From NCBI RefSeq assembly GCF_000378825.1, contig NZ_KB900388.1:3040777-3104776 (forward strand): DNA of 64,000 bases. Direction: 5' to 3'. The translations under genes and the position numbers were made by a program. Below the pieces are notes generated by a model. That model saw only the letters and a list, made by a program, of their open reading frames with translations, made no database searches and had not been told where the DNA came from. Below, piece after piece: positions 49,988 to 59,614 of this stretch (the stretch's first letter is position 1; each line of letters starts with the position of its first letter). The stretch comes from Salinispora vitiensis. GTDB taxonomy: Bacteria; Actinomycetota; Actinomycetes; Mycobacteriales; Micromonosporaceae.

Positions 49988-51343
49988 TCAGCCCTCCCCC
50001 GCCAGCACCCGCACGGCACCGTTGGGAAAGCGGACGCAGAGCTGGGTGGCACCGTTCACCTCCCGTGCGAACACCCGAACCGATGCCTCGCCGGGCGCGT
50101 CCGGAGTCGGCTGGGCCCGCAGGTCAAACGCGGGCCGCACGACCAGGTTCTTGCTGGGGTGGCTCAGACCGTGGGTGATGGCCACCTGCGAGTTCGTTGC
50201 CGGCTGGCCGATCCACCCCTGGCCGGTGCCGGCGACGCCGGGCAGACCGGGCTGAGAAAGGGTGGCCCGGATGCTGGACATGCCCCGGTCCGCACCGAAG
50301 TCGATCGCGGCGTTCGCGCAGTTCCGGATCTGGGTGTCGATGGTGGCCGAGGCGGGTTCCTCGGGTTTGGCACCAGCCACGAACTGAATACCAATCTCGG
50401 TGCCCGGGCCGGGGTGGTTGGCACCCTGCACGTAGCCGGCCAGCCAGCGGCAGTCGTTGCGCGAGATACGCACACCGACCCCACCGGCCAGGTCCGCATA
50501 ACAGTTCACGCAGCCAATGCCCGACGCGGCGAGCTCGAAGGAGACATCCTGCCGAATACCCCAGGCATGGCAATTGACCATGAGCGTGCCGTACGAGTTT
50601 CCGGCCATGTGAAACCCGGTGCCGGCGTTCTGGAACGAGATGCAGTTGAGAAACATCGAGTCGTGTGGCCCGGTGAAGTTGATACCGTGGCCGCCGTTGT
50701 CGTGCGTACGAAGGCCGGTGACCCGGGCCTCCATCTGGTGGGACGGTTCGGGCAGGTCGGCGGCGGTTCCCCAGTCACTGAAAACCCCATCGGCACCGCA
50801 GTTGAACACGGTCAGATCCGCGAGCTCGTAGCCGTACCCGTAGATGCGGAGGCCGTAGCCGACCGGATTGTCCTCCGCGCGGTTCCCGTCCAGGGTGAGG
50901 TCACGGACGCTGAACATCGTGCTGCCGGCGTCACTGCGACTACTCGTCTCCTGCTCAAAACGATCGGTCTCGAGAATGGCGGTGTTTGCGCCCGGAGCCA
51001 GCCGGAGCACGGTGGCGTCACCGCCAGAGCCACGCAGGTGCACCCGGGAGTAGAGGGTAAGCCGGCGGGTCAGGTACGTGCCCGGGGGAAAGAACACGAT
51101 CCCACCGGTGGCGCGGGCGGCGTCGATGGCCCGCTGCAGGCCCTTGGTGTCGTCGCTGCTGCCATCACCCTTCGCGCCGAATTCCCGCACGTCGTAGTCG
51201 CCGCGCGCGGACGCGTCATCGCCCCTGCCGTACGCCACGGCTCCAACTCCACCAGCAGCGAGGACCGCACCGACTGAGGCGATGGCCCGGCGGCGGGGTA
51301 GGGCGGCACGGGCTGCTCTGACACCGGGCGGCTCGGGACTCAT
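49988..51343 (-). CDS. Right-handed beta-helix protein (pectate lyase-like)
   Basis: 451 residues. A Tat- or anchor-like N-terminus (PRRRAIASVGAVLAAGGVGAVAY) leads into YDVREFGAKGDGSSDDTKGLQRAIDAA, the standard opening of the Pectate_lyase_3/GH28-like beta-helix, with repeated strands to about residue 400. Such proteins are polysaccharide lyases, hydrolases, epimerases or binding proteins. Its start overlaps the Wzx-like stop by one base (TAATG), so it is part of the glycan operon and probably trims or edits the polymer outside the cell. Confidence 0.87.
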   Translation of the reverse strand: MSPEPPGVRAARAALPRRRAIASVGAVLAAGGVGAVAYGRGDDASARGDYDVREFGAKGDGSSDDTKGLQRAIDAARATGGIVFFPPGTYLTRRLTLYSRVHLRGSGGDATVLRLAPGANTAILETDRFEQETSSRSDAGSTMFSVRDLTLDGNRAEDNPVGYGLRIYGYGYELADLTVFNCGADGVFSDWGTAADLPEPSHQMEARVTGLRTHDNGGHGINFTGPHDSMFLNCISFQNAGTGFHMAGNSYGTLMVNCHAWGIRQDVSFELAASGIGCVNCYADLAGGVGVRISRNDCRWLAGYVQGANHPGPGTEIGIQFVAGAKPEEPASATIDTQIRNCANAAIDFGADRGMSSIRATLSQPGLPGVAGTGQGWIGQPATNSQVAITHGLSHPSKNLVVRPAFDLRAQPTPDAPGEASVRVFAREVNGATQLCVRFPNGAVRVLAGEG

Positions 51344-52578
51344 TATTTCTCCTGTGACCGGCGTGGCTGGACGAGAGTAGGGGATGGCACCCGTGCCGAG
51401 GGTAGCGCTGGAGGTCGTGCCGCCGAGTCACCGGTCAGCCGGAGCCGCAGGGCGAACCATGCTACGACGAGCACCTCACCCACGGCGAGCAGTAGAAACA
51501 GGTCACCGGTGTTATCCAGCCAGAGCAGCGCGACGGCCAGCGCCAGGAACGCGATCGTTCGCGATCCAATCGCCGAGGCGAGGTAGGTAGCGGGCGCGGA
51601 GTAGATCATGTGTCGCGTGGAGAGCCAGGTGGAGACCATGAGAGCCGCCTTGTAGGCACAGTAGAACGCCACCGTGCCGAGACTGGCGGCGGCGAGCGCG
51701 CCGGCTAGTAGGCCGCGTACGTCCGGGCTGGTGACAACCGTGCCGGAGATCCCGACCAGCAGCACCACGGTTAACAGCCGCGCCCCGGTGCGGAACCGGC
51801 TTCCTCGTCCCACGACCAGGTCTTCCCGGGTGGTGGCTGCGAGCGCCACGTGGAACGGACCGAAGGCCAGGTCCATCGCGCGCAACACGACGATCGCGTC
51901 GGCGCCGGCCAGCACTCCCGCGACGGCGGGCAGCGCGATGACATACAGCAGGTCAGCCGCCGCGGCCACGCAGTAGGTAACACCGAGTCGCAGGCCGGCC
52001 AGCAGTCCGGGCCGGACTCCCCTGCCCCGAGCCGGCTGACAGCTCAGGGCCCAGGCCAGCACGGCGAGTTGGGCGGGTACTGCCGCGACCTCCAGACGTA
52101 GGCCGGTGAGGGCGAACGCCGCGGTGGCCAGCGTGCCGGCCGCTACCAATTGCGGCACCAGATTGGCCCGGCGGCGGGACCGGGTTGCCGACATCGACCA
52201 GAAGAGCGCCTCGATCGGTAGTTGCAGCAACACCGGCAGAACGACCAGGAGTCGGTCGAAAATGCTGCTCTCCGGGAACGTCACGGAGACCGCCGTGAAG
52301 GCGATCACGGCGACCGGCAACATCACCACCGCCGCGGTCCGCCTCGCCCACGCCTCGCGGTCCCAGCCGGAGGGCACGATTCCCGCCGACTGCGGGCGCC
52401 CGATCAGAGCCTCGATGAGGGTGTACGGAATGGCCAGCAAAACACCCTGGAAGGCCACGAAGGCCACATGCTCGCTGTCGAGCCAGGAGGCCAGCAGGAA
52501 CACTCCGACGTTCGCCAGCCTAGTCATCACCTGTACGGACAGCTGCGACTGCTGGAGCTGCCGGAGCAGCCCGGTCAT
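51343..52578 (-). CDS. Wzx-like polysaccharide flippase (MVF/MATE-like membrane protein)
   Basis: 411 residues with about 11-12 membrane helices and few charged residues between them. The N-terminus QLSVQVMTRLANVGVFLLASWL and the overall shape are those of PST-type membrane proteins that move lipid-linked repeats across the membrane. Confident by context: it sits between the Wzy-like polymerase and the beta-helix gene with 4-nt and 1-nt overlaps. Sequence alone is less telling. Confidence 0.75.
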   Translation of the reverse strand: MTGLLRQLQQSQLSVQVMTRLANVGVFLLASWLDSEHVAFVAFQGVLLAIPYTLIEALIGRPQSAGIVPSGWDREAWARRTAAVVMLPVAVIAFTAVSVTFPESSIFDRLLVVLPVLLQLPIEALFWSMSATRSRRRANLVPQLVAAGTLATAAFALTGLRLEVAAVPAQLAVLAWALSCQPARGRGVRPGLLAGLRLGVTYCVAAAADLLYVIALPAVAGVLAGADAIVVLRAMDLAFGPFHVALAATTREDLVVGRGSRFRTGARLLTVVLLVGISGTVVTSPDVRGLLAGALAAASLGTVAFYCAYKAALMVSTWLSTRHMIYSAPATYLASAIGSRTIAFLALAVALLWLDNTGDLFLLLAVGEVLVVAWFALRLRLTGDSAARPPALPSARVPSPTLVQPRRSQEK

Positions 52579-53795
52579 GACGGGGAGCGCAAACCGTGGT
52601 GACCAAAAAGGATCAGAGTCAGCATCGCCGCCGTGAACTCCCAGGAGTCTAGGGTCACGGAGGCGGCGGCCAAGCCGCTGACGAGCGCGATCGGCATCAC
52701 GAACTCAGGGCGCCGAACGGAGCCACGCGCGAGCCACACCAGCGCGAACACCGTCGCACCGACCAGCAGCACCATCACCACAGGACCGAACTGCAATCCG
52801 ACGTTCAGGAAGTAGTTGTCCACGAACTGCGGTGGCGAATCGGCCACCCGGGAGTACGTCGCACCACCCGCCGCGCCGATCCCATCGCCAACCAGTGACG
52901 CCCCGGCCAACAGGTCACGCCAGACCGCGAAACGCTGGAACAGGCTGCTGCTACCCCCAGCTCCGATCAGCACGAACATGGCGGTGATCCCGGCGGCGAT
53001 CAACCCGGTCAGCGCGATGGCCACCAGCCGCCTACTCCGCGAGCGGGTATGCGGCAGGATAAGCGCCCCAGCCATGCCGCCCACCACGAGCAGAGCTCCG
53101 GACCGGCTGGTGCTCAGCACCAGACACAGCACCGCGGCGGCAGCGGCAACATGCCAGAGCACCACGCGTGGCCGGGCCCGGGGGGTAATCCAGCAGGCCA
53201 GGTATCCGAGCAGGTAGGCCGCGGCGAGCATGCCCAGTTCGGCATTAACCTCGGTGAGCCCCGGAACGCGGAACACGCCGTCGATGTAGCGGACGTTGTG
53301 CTCCGGGCTGAACCCCCAGCTCACCAACGTCGTGGGCCCGATCAGCACCTCCGCCACACCCGCCACCGCGTTCGCGATGACCAGCACGGCCAGTGCGGTG
53401 AGCAGCCGCGGCACCGCGCCCGACGCGAGCGCACCAACGATTACCAGGAATGCCACCGGAACCAGGATCAACCGCAGGCCGGTGACGGTCTGGGCAAGGC
53501 CGTGATGGGCGACGCCGATGACGCTCCAGACCATCAGCACCAGGGCCGCCGCCGCGCCAATCTCCGCCCACCGCACCGGCAGTTCCCAGCCGTGCCGCAG
53601 CACCACGGCGACCGCGAGGAGGCAGGTGACCACGGCGCCGGCCAGGCTGAAGACCCAGGGCCGGCCGTCGAAGAGTAGCCAGGACAGGCCGGCGAGGGGC
53701 AGCGGGGCCGTGCACGCCACGAGGACGAAGTGCAGGCCGTACTCGTGGATGGAGTCCCAGCGAGGCGCGATGCGGATGGTGCGTTGCTCAGTCAT
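52575..53795 (-). CDS. O-antigen ligase/polymerase-like (Wzy/WaaL) membrane protein
   Basis: 406 residues with about 11 membrane helices and one large loop (LLSTSRSGALLVVGG; VGDGIGAAGGATYSRVADSPPQFVDNYFLNVGLQFG) that has the pattern of the Wzy_C/WaaL loop, including a His/Asn-rich helix. It should join lipid-linked repeats. Overlaps the flippase and the first glycosyltransferase by 4 nt each. Confidence rests on helices, loop and position together. Confidence 0.82.
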   Translation of the reverse strand: MTEQRTIRIAPRWDSIHEYGLHFVLVACTAPLPLAGLSWLLFDGRPWVFSLAGAVVTCLLAVAVVLRHGWELPVRWAEIGAAAALVLMVWSVIGVAHHGLAQTVTGLRLILVPVAFLVIVGALASGAVPRLLTALAVLVIANAVAGVAEVLIGPTTLVSWGFSPEHNVRYIDGVFRVPGLTEVNAELGMLAAAYLLGYLACWITPRARPRVVLWHVAAAAAVLCLVLSTSRSGALLVVGGMAGALILPHTRSRSRRLVAIALTGLIAAGITAMFVLIGAGGSSSLFQRFAVWRDLLAGASLVGDGIGAAGGATYSRVADSPPQFVDNYFLNVGLQFGPVVMVLLVGATVFALVWLARGSVRRPEFVMPIALVSGLAAASVTLDSWEFTAAMLTLILFGHHGLRSPS

Positions 53796-54847
53796 CGTCC
53801 CTCGTAGGCGTCGAGCACCTTGCTGACGTGGTCATCCCAGTCCAGTTCCCGGCCGTCAGCGGCCGCGGACTCGGCCATCCGAGCATATTCGGCAGTCGGC
53901 ATTTCAGCGGCCCGGCGCAGGACCGCGCGGAGTTCATCGGCTCCGTTGAAGAGCAGCGTGGAACTGCCCGCGGCCATCACCGGCGGTGCGTGTGCGCCAG
54001 CGATGATCGGACGGCCGGCCATCAGGGCCTCCGCGCACACCAGGCCGTACGTCTCCTGCCTGCTGGGAAATACCAGCCAGGCGGCTCGGCCGAACGCCTC
54101 GCGCTTGCCCGCCTCGTCGAGCCGGCCGAGATACCGTACCCGCGGTGCCGCTGTCTCGACCCGCTGCCGCAGCGGCCCCTCCCCGGCCACGAGCAGGGTG
54201 CCCGGGCCGTCCCACGCGTCCAGCAACAGATCGAGGCCCTTGTGGGTGCCGAGGGCACCCAGGAACAGGAACGTGGTGGGGTCGCCCGGGGGCCAGTCCC
54301 GCCGGTTCCAGTCCAGCGCCACGGCGAGCGGCACGATACGACTCGCCGGGTGCCGGGTGCGACGACTACTTCGCCGTACGGTGTCGCGTACCCGTTCGGT
54401 AGCGTACAGCAGCAGGATCCGCCGAAAGCGCCGCAGGATCCAGGCCGAACGCGCCCGCAGCAGCGCGTCCAGCACCCGAGAGCGCCCCAGGTTCCGCATC
54501 GCGTTGTTCGGATCCACGATCGCGTGATCGTGCACTGTGTGCACCGTCGGGTAGGCGCGCGCGATGCGGGCCACCGCGGGGACTCCCAGCCCCTGCCAGT
54601 TGTGCACATGCACCACGTCGGGCGCGAAGTCGCGTAGGTCGGCCGGGCCGAAGCCGGTCGGGTCGAGCAGATCCGCCGCATGCACGGCGACCTTGCCCGG
54701 TAACCGGGCCGAGAACCGCCGATGATCCGCGGCGGTGAAGATGCGTACTTCGTGCCCGCGTTCGGTGAGGCTGCGGCTGAGGTCCTCGACGTAGAGCTCG
54801 GCGCCGCCGCGGACGGCGAAAGAGGCATGCACCATGGCGATCCGCAT
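53792..54847 (-). CDS. GT4-family glycosyltransferase
   Basis: 351 residues. The N-terminal Rossmann domain has MVHASFAVRGGAELYVEDL and VVHVHNWQG; the C-terminal half has TFLFLGALGTHKGLDLLLDAW and PSRQETYGLVCAEALMAGRPII (the E-x7-E motif). These are hallmarks of retaining GT4 enzymes that use NDP-sugars. ATG 54847 overlaps the next gene's stop (TGATG). It adds one sugar of the repeat unit; which sugar is unknown. Confidence 0.92.
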   Translation of the reverse strand: MRIAMVHASFAVRGGAELYVEDLSRSLTERGHEVRIFTAADHRRFSARLPGKVAVHAADLLDPTGFGPADLRDFAPDVVHVHNWQGLGVPAVARIARAYPTVHTVHDHAIVDPNNAMRNLGRSRVLDALLRARSAWILRRFRRILLLYATERVRDTVRRSSRRTRHPASRIVPLAVALDWNRRDWPPGDPTTFLFLGALGTHKGLDLLLDAWDGPGTLLVAGEGPLRQRVETAAPRVRYLGRLDEAGKREAFGRAAWLVFPSRQETYGLVCAEALMAGRPIIAGAHAPPVMAAGSSTLLFNGADELRAVLRRAAEMPTAEYARMAESAAADGRELDWDDHVSKVLDAYEGR

Positions 54848-55824
54848 CAGGGCCACAACCGTCCGGCGAGTTCCAAGGTGGCCTCCCGCCAGGTGCGGAC
54901 GGTGACCGGTTCCGGCTTTTCCAGCTTGCCGAGCGCTTCGACCAGGGCCTCGACCGTCCAGCTTCGCATCCGGATCGCGGCACCACCGGTCGCCTCGTGC
55001 AGAGCGGGGTCGGGCGAGACGATCGTGGGGGTACCCAGGGCGAGGGCCTCGGCGGCGGGCAGGCCGAAGCCCTCGAAGTGACTCGGCATCAAGAACGCGG
55101 CGGCCCCAGCCACCGTCGCCGCGTACGCCCCGTCGTCGAGCCGATCCAGGAACACCGTGCGGCCGCTGTCGTCGGAGAAGTGGCGGGTACTGCCAGCGAG
55201 TACGACCAATGTGTACTGCGGAAAGGCGCGAATCGCCTCGATTGCCAGTTCGACGCCCTTGTGCGGGGCGTGCCCGGCCACCACCACGTATTCGGGGGGC
55301 AGCGCTGGCGGCGTACCCGGACTGGGCAGATCGCTACCCGGATGCCAGACGGCAGCTCGCTGCTCGTCCACGTTGTAGAGGCCCAACAGGTCGTGGCGGG
55401 TGCGGGCGCTGACGCACAGCAGTGCGGTGGAACGGCGGATCGCGGTAGCGTAGCTGACCCGGCGGTACTCGCGAACGGACTGCGACAGTCCGCGTGGCCA
55501 GAGCCGGAACGCGAGGTCATGCACGATCGTGGTGACCGGCAGGCGGGCGCCAGCCAGCGCGAGGGACGGACTGAGCGACAGGATCTGCCCGCGGCTCTCC
55601 CGGCGCAGCGCGGCGGTCGCGGCCGCGATTGTGCGCCCCCGGCCGTCGGCCTGGTGGCTCACCACGATCTCCGCCGGCCCGTCGAAACCCGGCGGCGCGC
55701 CGACGAGACGGAGGTCGTGGCCGCTCGGCCAGTACCGGACCAACTCGTTGAGGACCCGGGTGATGCCTCCGGGCCCGACCCCGCTGCCGTCCAGCACGGT
55801 CACCCGGCGCTCAGCGGACGGCAT
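54847..55824 (-). CDS. GT4-family glycosyltransferase
   Basis: 325 residues. TVLDGSGVGPGGITRVLNELVRYW and TTIVHDLAFRLWP mark the N-domain; YVVVAGHAPHKGVELAIEAI and PSHFEGFGLPAAEALALGTPTIV mark the donor-binding half with the E-x7-E pair. It overlaps its upstream partner by 14 nt. The sugar donor is not known. Confidence 0.9.
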   Translation of the reverse strand: MPSAERRVTVLDGSGVGPGGITRVLNELVRYWPSGHDLRLVGAPPGFDGPAEIVVSHQADGRGRTIAAATAALRRESRGQILSLSPSLALAGARLPVTTIVHDLAFRLWPRGLSQSVREYRRVSYATAIRRSTALLCVSARTRHDLLGLYNVDEQRAAVWHPGSDLPSPGTPPALPPEYVVVAGHAPHKGVELAIEAIRAFPQYTLVVLAGSTRHFSDDSGRTVFLDRLDDGAYAATVAGAAAFLMPSHFEGFGLPAAEALALGTPTIVSPDPALHEATGGAAIRMRSWTVEALVEALGKLEKPEPVTVRTWREATLELAGRLWP

Positions 55825-56881
55825 CGTTGATCCACCTCATCATGTGCTCGGCAAATCGGGCGTGGCCGAAGCCCTCCGCGTGCCGCCGGATCAGTGCCCG
55901 GTCCAGGTCTCCGAGGCGCCCCAGCAACCGGGCGTGAACCCGCGGGTCGGTGGACTCGGTGAGCAGGCCTGTCTCGCCGGGCACGACGGTCTCCAGCAGG
56001 CCGCCCCGCGCCAGTCCCACCACCGGGGTGCCGGCCGCCTGGGCCTCGACCGGAACGATGCCGAAATCCTCGTGGGCGGGGAAGAGCAGGGCCGCGGCGC
56101 CCGCGTACAGCTCGCGCAGCCGCTCGCGGGAGGGGCGTACCTCGAATCGGACGTGCCGTCCGGCCTGCCGGCGCAGGCTCGCCTCGTCCGGGCCAGCTCC
56201 CGCCAGGACCAGCGGCATCCCGGCCTCAGCAGCGACCTCGATCATCAGGTCGAACCGCTTGTACGGGATCCAGCGACCGACACCGAGCAGGTAGTCGCGG
56301 TCGCCGTCCGGTGCGGTACCGAAGTACTCCACGTCAACCGGCGGGTTGATCACTACTGCGTCCCGGTGCCAGAACCGGCGAATCCGGTCGCGGACCTCCA
56401 CCGAGTTCGCCGCGTACGCGTGTACGTGGCGCCCGCCCCACCGGTCTGCTCGCTGCAGGAGCGCGCGGGGCAGTGCGAGTAACGGGTTGGCTCCACGCCC
56501 GTCGAAGCCGGGGCTCCACACGTACCGGGCGGGCGTGTGCACGTAGCTGAGGTGTCGGGTCTGCGCGGGATCGCCGAACTTGACGGTGTGTGCGAAAGCG
56601 TGGCTGGACGAGATCACCACATCTGGGCTGGGCCGGCCCGCGGTGCGCCACACCAACGGCATCACCGGGAGGGCGAGTGCCTTAGATCGACTCAGCGGGG
56701 TGCGGGCCAACCACGTCTCCCGCAGGCCGGCACTGTCGGCATCTGGTTCGGCCCACAACACGTGCCGGGTCGCGTGCGGGATCAGTTCAGCGATCGCCAG
56801 GAAGACGTTCTCCGATCCACCGACGGCGCTGAACCATTCATGGACTACCGCAACCGACCGGTCGGCGAGCAGGTCGGCCAT
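55811..56881 (-). CDS. GT4-family glycosyltransferase
   Basis: 356 residues. VAVVHEWFSAVGGSENVFLAIAEL opens the acceptor domain, and YLLGVGRWIPYKRFDLMIEVAAE with PAHEDFGIVPVEAQAAGTPVVGL closes the donor domain (E-x7-E). The WsaF-like WYSPGFDGRG segment (here YVWSPGFDGRG) recalls mannosyl- and rhamnosyl-transferases. The ATG at 56881 overlaps the stop of the QYGP-repeat gene (TGATG); the longer ORF start is rejected because it lies inside that gene. Confidence 0.9.
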   Translation of the reverse strand: MADLLADRSVAVVHEWFSAVGGSENVFLAIAELIPHATRHVLWAEPDADSAGLRETWLARTPLSRSKALALPVMPLVWRTAGRPSPDVVISSSHAFAHTVKFGDPAQTRHLSYVHTPARYVWSPGFDGRGANPLLALPRALLQRADRWGGRHVHAYAANSVEVRDRIRRFWHRDAVVINPPVDVEYFGTAPDGDRDYLLGVGRWIPYKRFDLMIEVAAEAGMPLVLAGAGPDEASLRRQAGRHVRFEVRPSRERLRELYAGAAALLFPAHEDFGIVPVEAQAAGTPVVGLARGGLLETVVPGETGLLTESTDPRVHARLLGRLGDLDRALIRRHAEGFGHARFAEHMMRWINDAVR

Positions 56882-58032
56882 CAGCTGTGTCGCTGCCAGA
56901 CAGCTCGCAGCGAGTCCCACCCGCCGCCGAGACTGTCGCAGAGCACGTCCACGTAGACGGCCGTCTCGGTGTTGTCCCGATTCCACCAGAAGCCGCAGAG
57001 AGCCGGGGCATCGCCGGCGGGAGTGGCGTACTCGACGTACGTACCCGGGGCGTCGGTGACGCCGCCCAACTTACGGCCGGGCTGATCGGCCCCGGCGAGG
57101 ATGCTCCCCGAGTTCAGGGCGAGCTGCTGCCGGTAGTCCTGGTCGGCGGCCTTGGCCTCGGCCGACTCGTACCCGACGAAGTGCAGGTACATCCCGCCGT
57201 CCCGGCACAGCACATGGGAGCGCTGCCCGGGGCTGAGCTGTGGGCCGCCACTCCCGGCGTCCGCGACGCAGCCGCTCATGTCGGCCAGCCACGGCTCCGC
57301 CAGGGGGAGCAGGTCATCCGGGAATGCGGCGCGGTTGGTGGCGACCAATTCGGCCAGCTTCTCCGGCTGCGGGGCGGCAGCCGGCGCCGCACCACCACCG
57401 TCGGGCGCGGTCGCCCGACCAACGAAGAACGCGCCGACCCCGGCCACCAGCGCGCCAGCGAGGACACCGATGAGCAGGCCACGCAGGAGCTTTCCCCGCT
57501 CTGGGGGCGGAGACGGCACGATCCGTCGCTGCAGTCCTGGTGCGGCGAGCGGCGCCGTGGTGAACGAGCTCGGCTGCGTGCTCAGCCCGTACTGATCCTG
57601 CCCGTACGGTTCACCACCAGCCGGCCCAGCGCTCGGCTGCGTGCTCAGCCCGTACTGGTCCTGCCCGTACTGCTGGCCTGGCCCGTACTGCTGGTCCTGC
57701 CCGTACTGGCCCGGCCCGTACTGCTGGCCCGGCCCGTACTGGTCCGGCCCGTACTGGTCCGGCCCGTACTGGCCCGGCCCGTACTGGTCCTGCCCGTACT
57801 GGCCCGGCCCGTACTGCTGGCCTGGCCCGTACTGCTGGCCCTGTCCGTACTGGCCCTGCCCATACTGGTCACCACCAGCCGGCGGGTTGGGATGCGGCCC
57901 GTAGGGCGGTGGGGATGAGACCGGAACATCGCTTTGGCCACCCGGAGCGCCATGCGCATGCGCACCGGCGGGTGGGCGCCCCCGTTCACTGGCCGCTTCA
58001 TCAGTCACGAGCGGCACGATATCAGCGCCCAT
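56881..58032 (-). CDS. Membrane protein with QYGP/Q-rich low-complexity N-terminus and extracytoplasmic C-terminal domain
   Basis: 383 residues. The first 130 residues are low-complexity, holding about 14 QYG-type units (QYGPG, QYGQD, QQYGPG, QYGPD) at 55-130, a duplicated GQDQYGLSTQPS, then a basic stretch and one membrane helix (about 183-205). The outer domain (206-383) has Cys at 255, 276, 346 and 365, probably two disulfides. It is first in the glycan operon. The cytoplasmic low-complexity part may self-associate, as such repeats often do. No family was recognised. ATG 58032 has no good ribosome site, so the start is open. Confidence 0.75.
   Translation of the reverse strand: MGADIVPLVTDEAASERGRPPAGAHAHGAPGGQSDVPVSSPPPYGPHPNPPAGGDQYGQGQYGQGQQYGPGQQYGPGQYGQDQYGPGQYGPDQYGPDQYGPGQQYGPGQYGQDQQYGPGQQYGQDQYGLSTQPSAGPAGGEPYGQDQYGLSTQPSSFTTAPLAAPGLQRRIVPSPPPERGKLLRGLLIGVLAGALVAGVGAFFVGRATAPDGGGAAPAAAPQPEKLAELVATNRAAFPDDLLPLAEPWLADMSGCVADAGSGGPQLSPGQRSHVLCRDGGMYLHFVGYESAEAKAADQDYRQQLALNSGSILAGADQPGRKLGGVTDAPGTYVEYATPAGDAPALCGFWWNRDNTETAVYVDVLCDSLGGGWDSLRAVWQRHS
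57643..57870 (-). repeat. Nucleotide tandem repeat encoding QYGPG/QYGQD units
   Basis: A run of imperfect 15-nt and 18-nt units built on GGCCCGTACTG(CTG) encodes about 14 QYG units. Unit order and number are likely to vary between strains by slippage. Confidence 0.85.
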
Positions 58033-58207
58033 CGAGCATTCGCGGGGCCCAGTGACGCGGCCCTCATCACTATCCCAGATATCCCGCAAACGCCCTGTTC
58101 GCGCCGACCCTAAAGCGAAATTCCATAGTGGGCGCCAATAGATCGGGCATCATCGAGGAAACCGAACCCGACGAGATCTCGAATGTCCGGCTCGGCCCGA
58201 ACAAGAA

Positions 58208-59614
58208 CTATCGTCCCATGTGGCGCGCGCGGGGACGGGCCCGGGCGGAGAAGGCTGCGGCCCCGGATCGCCGCGGACCAGATCGGGTCGAGGTGGTCGG
58301 CGCCGGTTTGCCGCCGCGCTGCCCCCGGCCGCCGGGAGTGGACCGCGCCTCGTGCCGAGGGCCGGGGGAAGGCGATACAGGCTGGGGAACCAGCCGCCGT
58401 TCACCCGGGGCGATGTCACTAAGCAGCGGGTCGCCCGGGCGCAGGCGGGTCGTGGTCGCGGTGATGCCGGCCTTGCGAGTCAGTGTCCGCACCTCGGCCA
58501 CCTGCGCGTCGGTCATCAGGGTGACGACGGTCCCGTCCGCACCGGCCCGAGCGGTACGACCCGAACGGTGCAGGTACGCCTTGTGCTCCACCGGCGGATC
58601 GGCGTGCACGACCAACGCCACATCGTCAATGTGGATGCCCCGAGCGGCGATGTCGGTGGCGACCAACGTGTGCGCCTCCCCGGCGGCGAATGCCTGTAGG
58701 TTCCGGGTGCGGGCGCCTTGGGCGAGGTTGCCGTGCAGTTCGACCGCGCTGACCCCGGCTGCGGCGAGCCGTCGAGTCAGAGTTTTCGCACCCCGTTTGG
58801 TGCGGGTGAACACCACCGTGCGGCTCGATGTGGCAGTCAGCTCGACCAACACGGCGAACCGGTCCTCGGCGTGGACGTGCAGCACGTGATGGGTCATCGC
58901 GGCGACCGGCGACAGTGTTGAGTCAACGCTGTGCACGACTGGTTTGGTGAGGAACCGCCGCACCAGGACGTCAACGCCGGAGTCCAGGGTTGCCGAGAAC
59001 AACAGCCGCTGCCCACCGCGCGGGGTGCGCTCCAACAGCCGCCGTACGCTGGGCAGGAAGCCAAGGTCGGCCATGTGGTCGGCCTCGTCGAGGACAGTGA
59101 TCTCAACGGCGTCCAGGTACGCGTGTCCGGCTTCGACGTGGTCGGTCAGCCGTCCGGGGCAGGCCACCAGGACATCGACCCCGGCTTGGAGCCCGGCGAT
59201 CTGGGGCCGGGCAGCGACGCCGCCGAAAATCGCCATCGTGCGCAGCGACAGCGCCTGGGCCAGCGGCGCCATCACGCGGTCAATCTGCGTGGCCAACTCT
59301 CGAGTCGGCGCGAGGATCAGCGCCCGGGGACGCTTGGCCCGACGGGGTGTCGCGGTCGAGGCCAGGCGGGACAGCACCGCCAGCACGAAGGCATAGGTCT
59401 TACCCGAACCGGTACGGCCGCGGCCGAGCACGTCCCGCCCGGCTAGCGCGTCCGGCAACGTCGCGGCCTGGATCGGGAACGGCCGTTCCACCCCGACCGC
59501 AGCCAGGTGGCGGGTGAGCGGGTCGGGCACGCCGAGGTCGGTGAAGCTCGGCGGGTCGGGCTGGGTTGGCGGGGAGTCGGGCAGGGTGTTCTGGCGCGGG
59601 CGGCTTGCCGCCAT
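58208..59614 (-). CDS. DEAD-box ATP-dependent RNA helicase
   Basis: 468 residues with the helicase motifs Q (FTDLGVPDPLTRHLAAVGVERPFPIQ), I GRTGSGKT, Ia APTRELA, II LDEADHM, III LFSATL, V ATDIAARGI and VI HRSGRTAR, followed by a basic Arg/Pro/Gly-rich tail (about 410-468). It unwinds RNA, typically during ribosome assembly or cold adaptation. Its 5' flank of about 270 nt holds no supported gene and could be a long leader, as cold-shock helicases often have. Confidence 0.94.
   Translation of the reverse strand: MAASRPRQNTLPDSPPTQPDPPSFTDLGVPDPLTRHLAAVGVERPFPIQAATLPDALAGRDVLGRGRTGSGKTYAFVLAVLSRLASTATPRRAKRPRALILAPTRELATQIDRVMAPLAQALSLRTMAIFGGVAARPQIAGLQAGVDVLVACPGRLTDHVEAGHAYLDAVEITVLDEADHMADLGFLPSVRRLLERTPRGGQRLLFSATLDSGVDVLVRRFLTKPVVHSVDSTLSPVAAMTHHVLHVHAEDRFAVLVELTATSSRTVVFTRTKRGAKTLTRRLAAAGVSAVELHGNLAQGARTRNLQAFAAGEAHTLVATDIAARGIHIDDVALVVHADPPVEHKAYLHRSGRTARAGADGTVVTLMTDAQVAEVRTLTRKAGITATTTRLRPGDPLLSDIAPGERRLVPQPVSPSPGPRHEARSTPGGRGQRGGKPAPTTSTRSGPRRSGAAAFSARARPRARHMGR

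Noticed and set aside
57600..57880. Regular repeats considered as a CRISPR array or plasmid iterons
   Set aside because: They are codons of QYGP units in a single open frame with no unique spacers.
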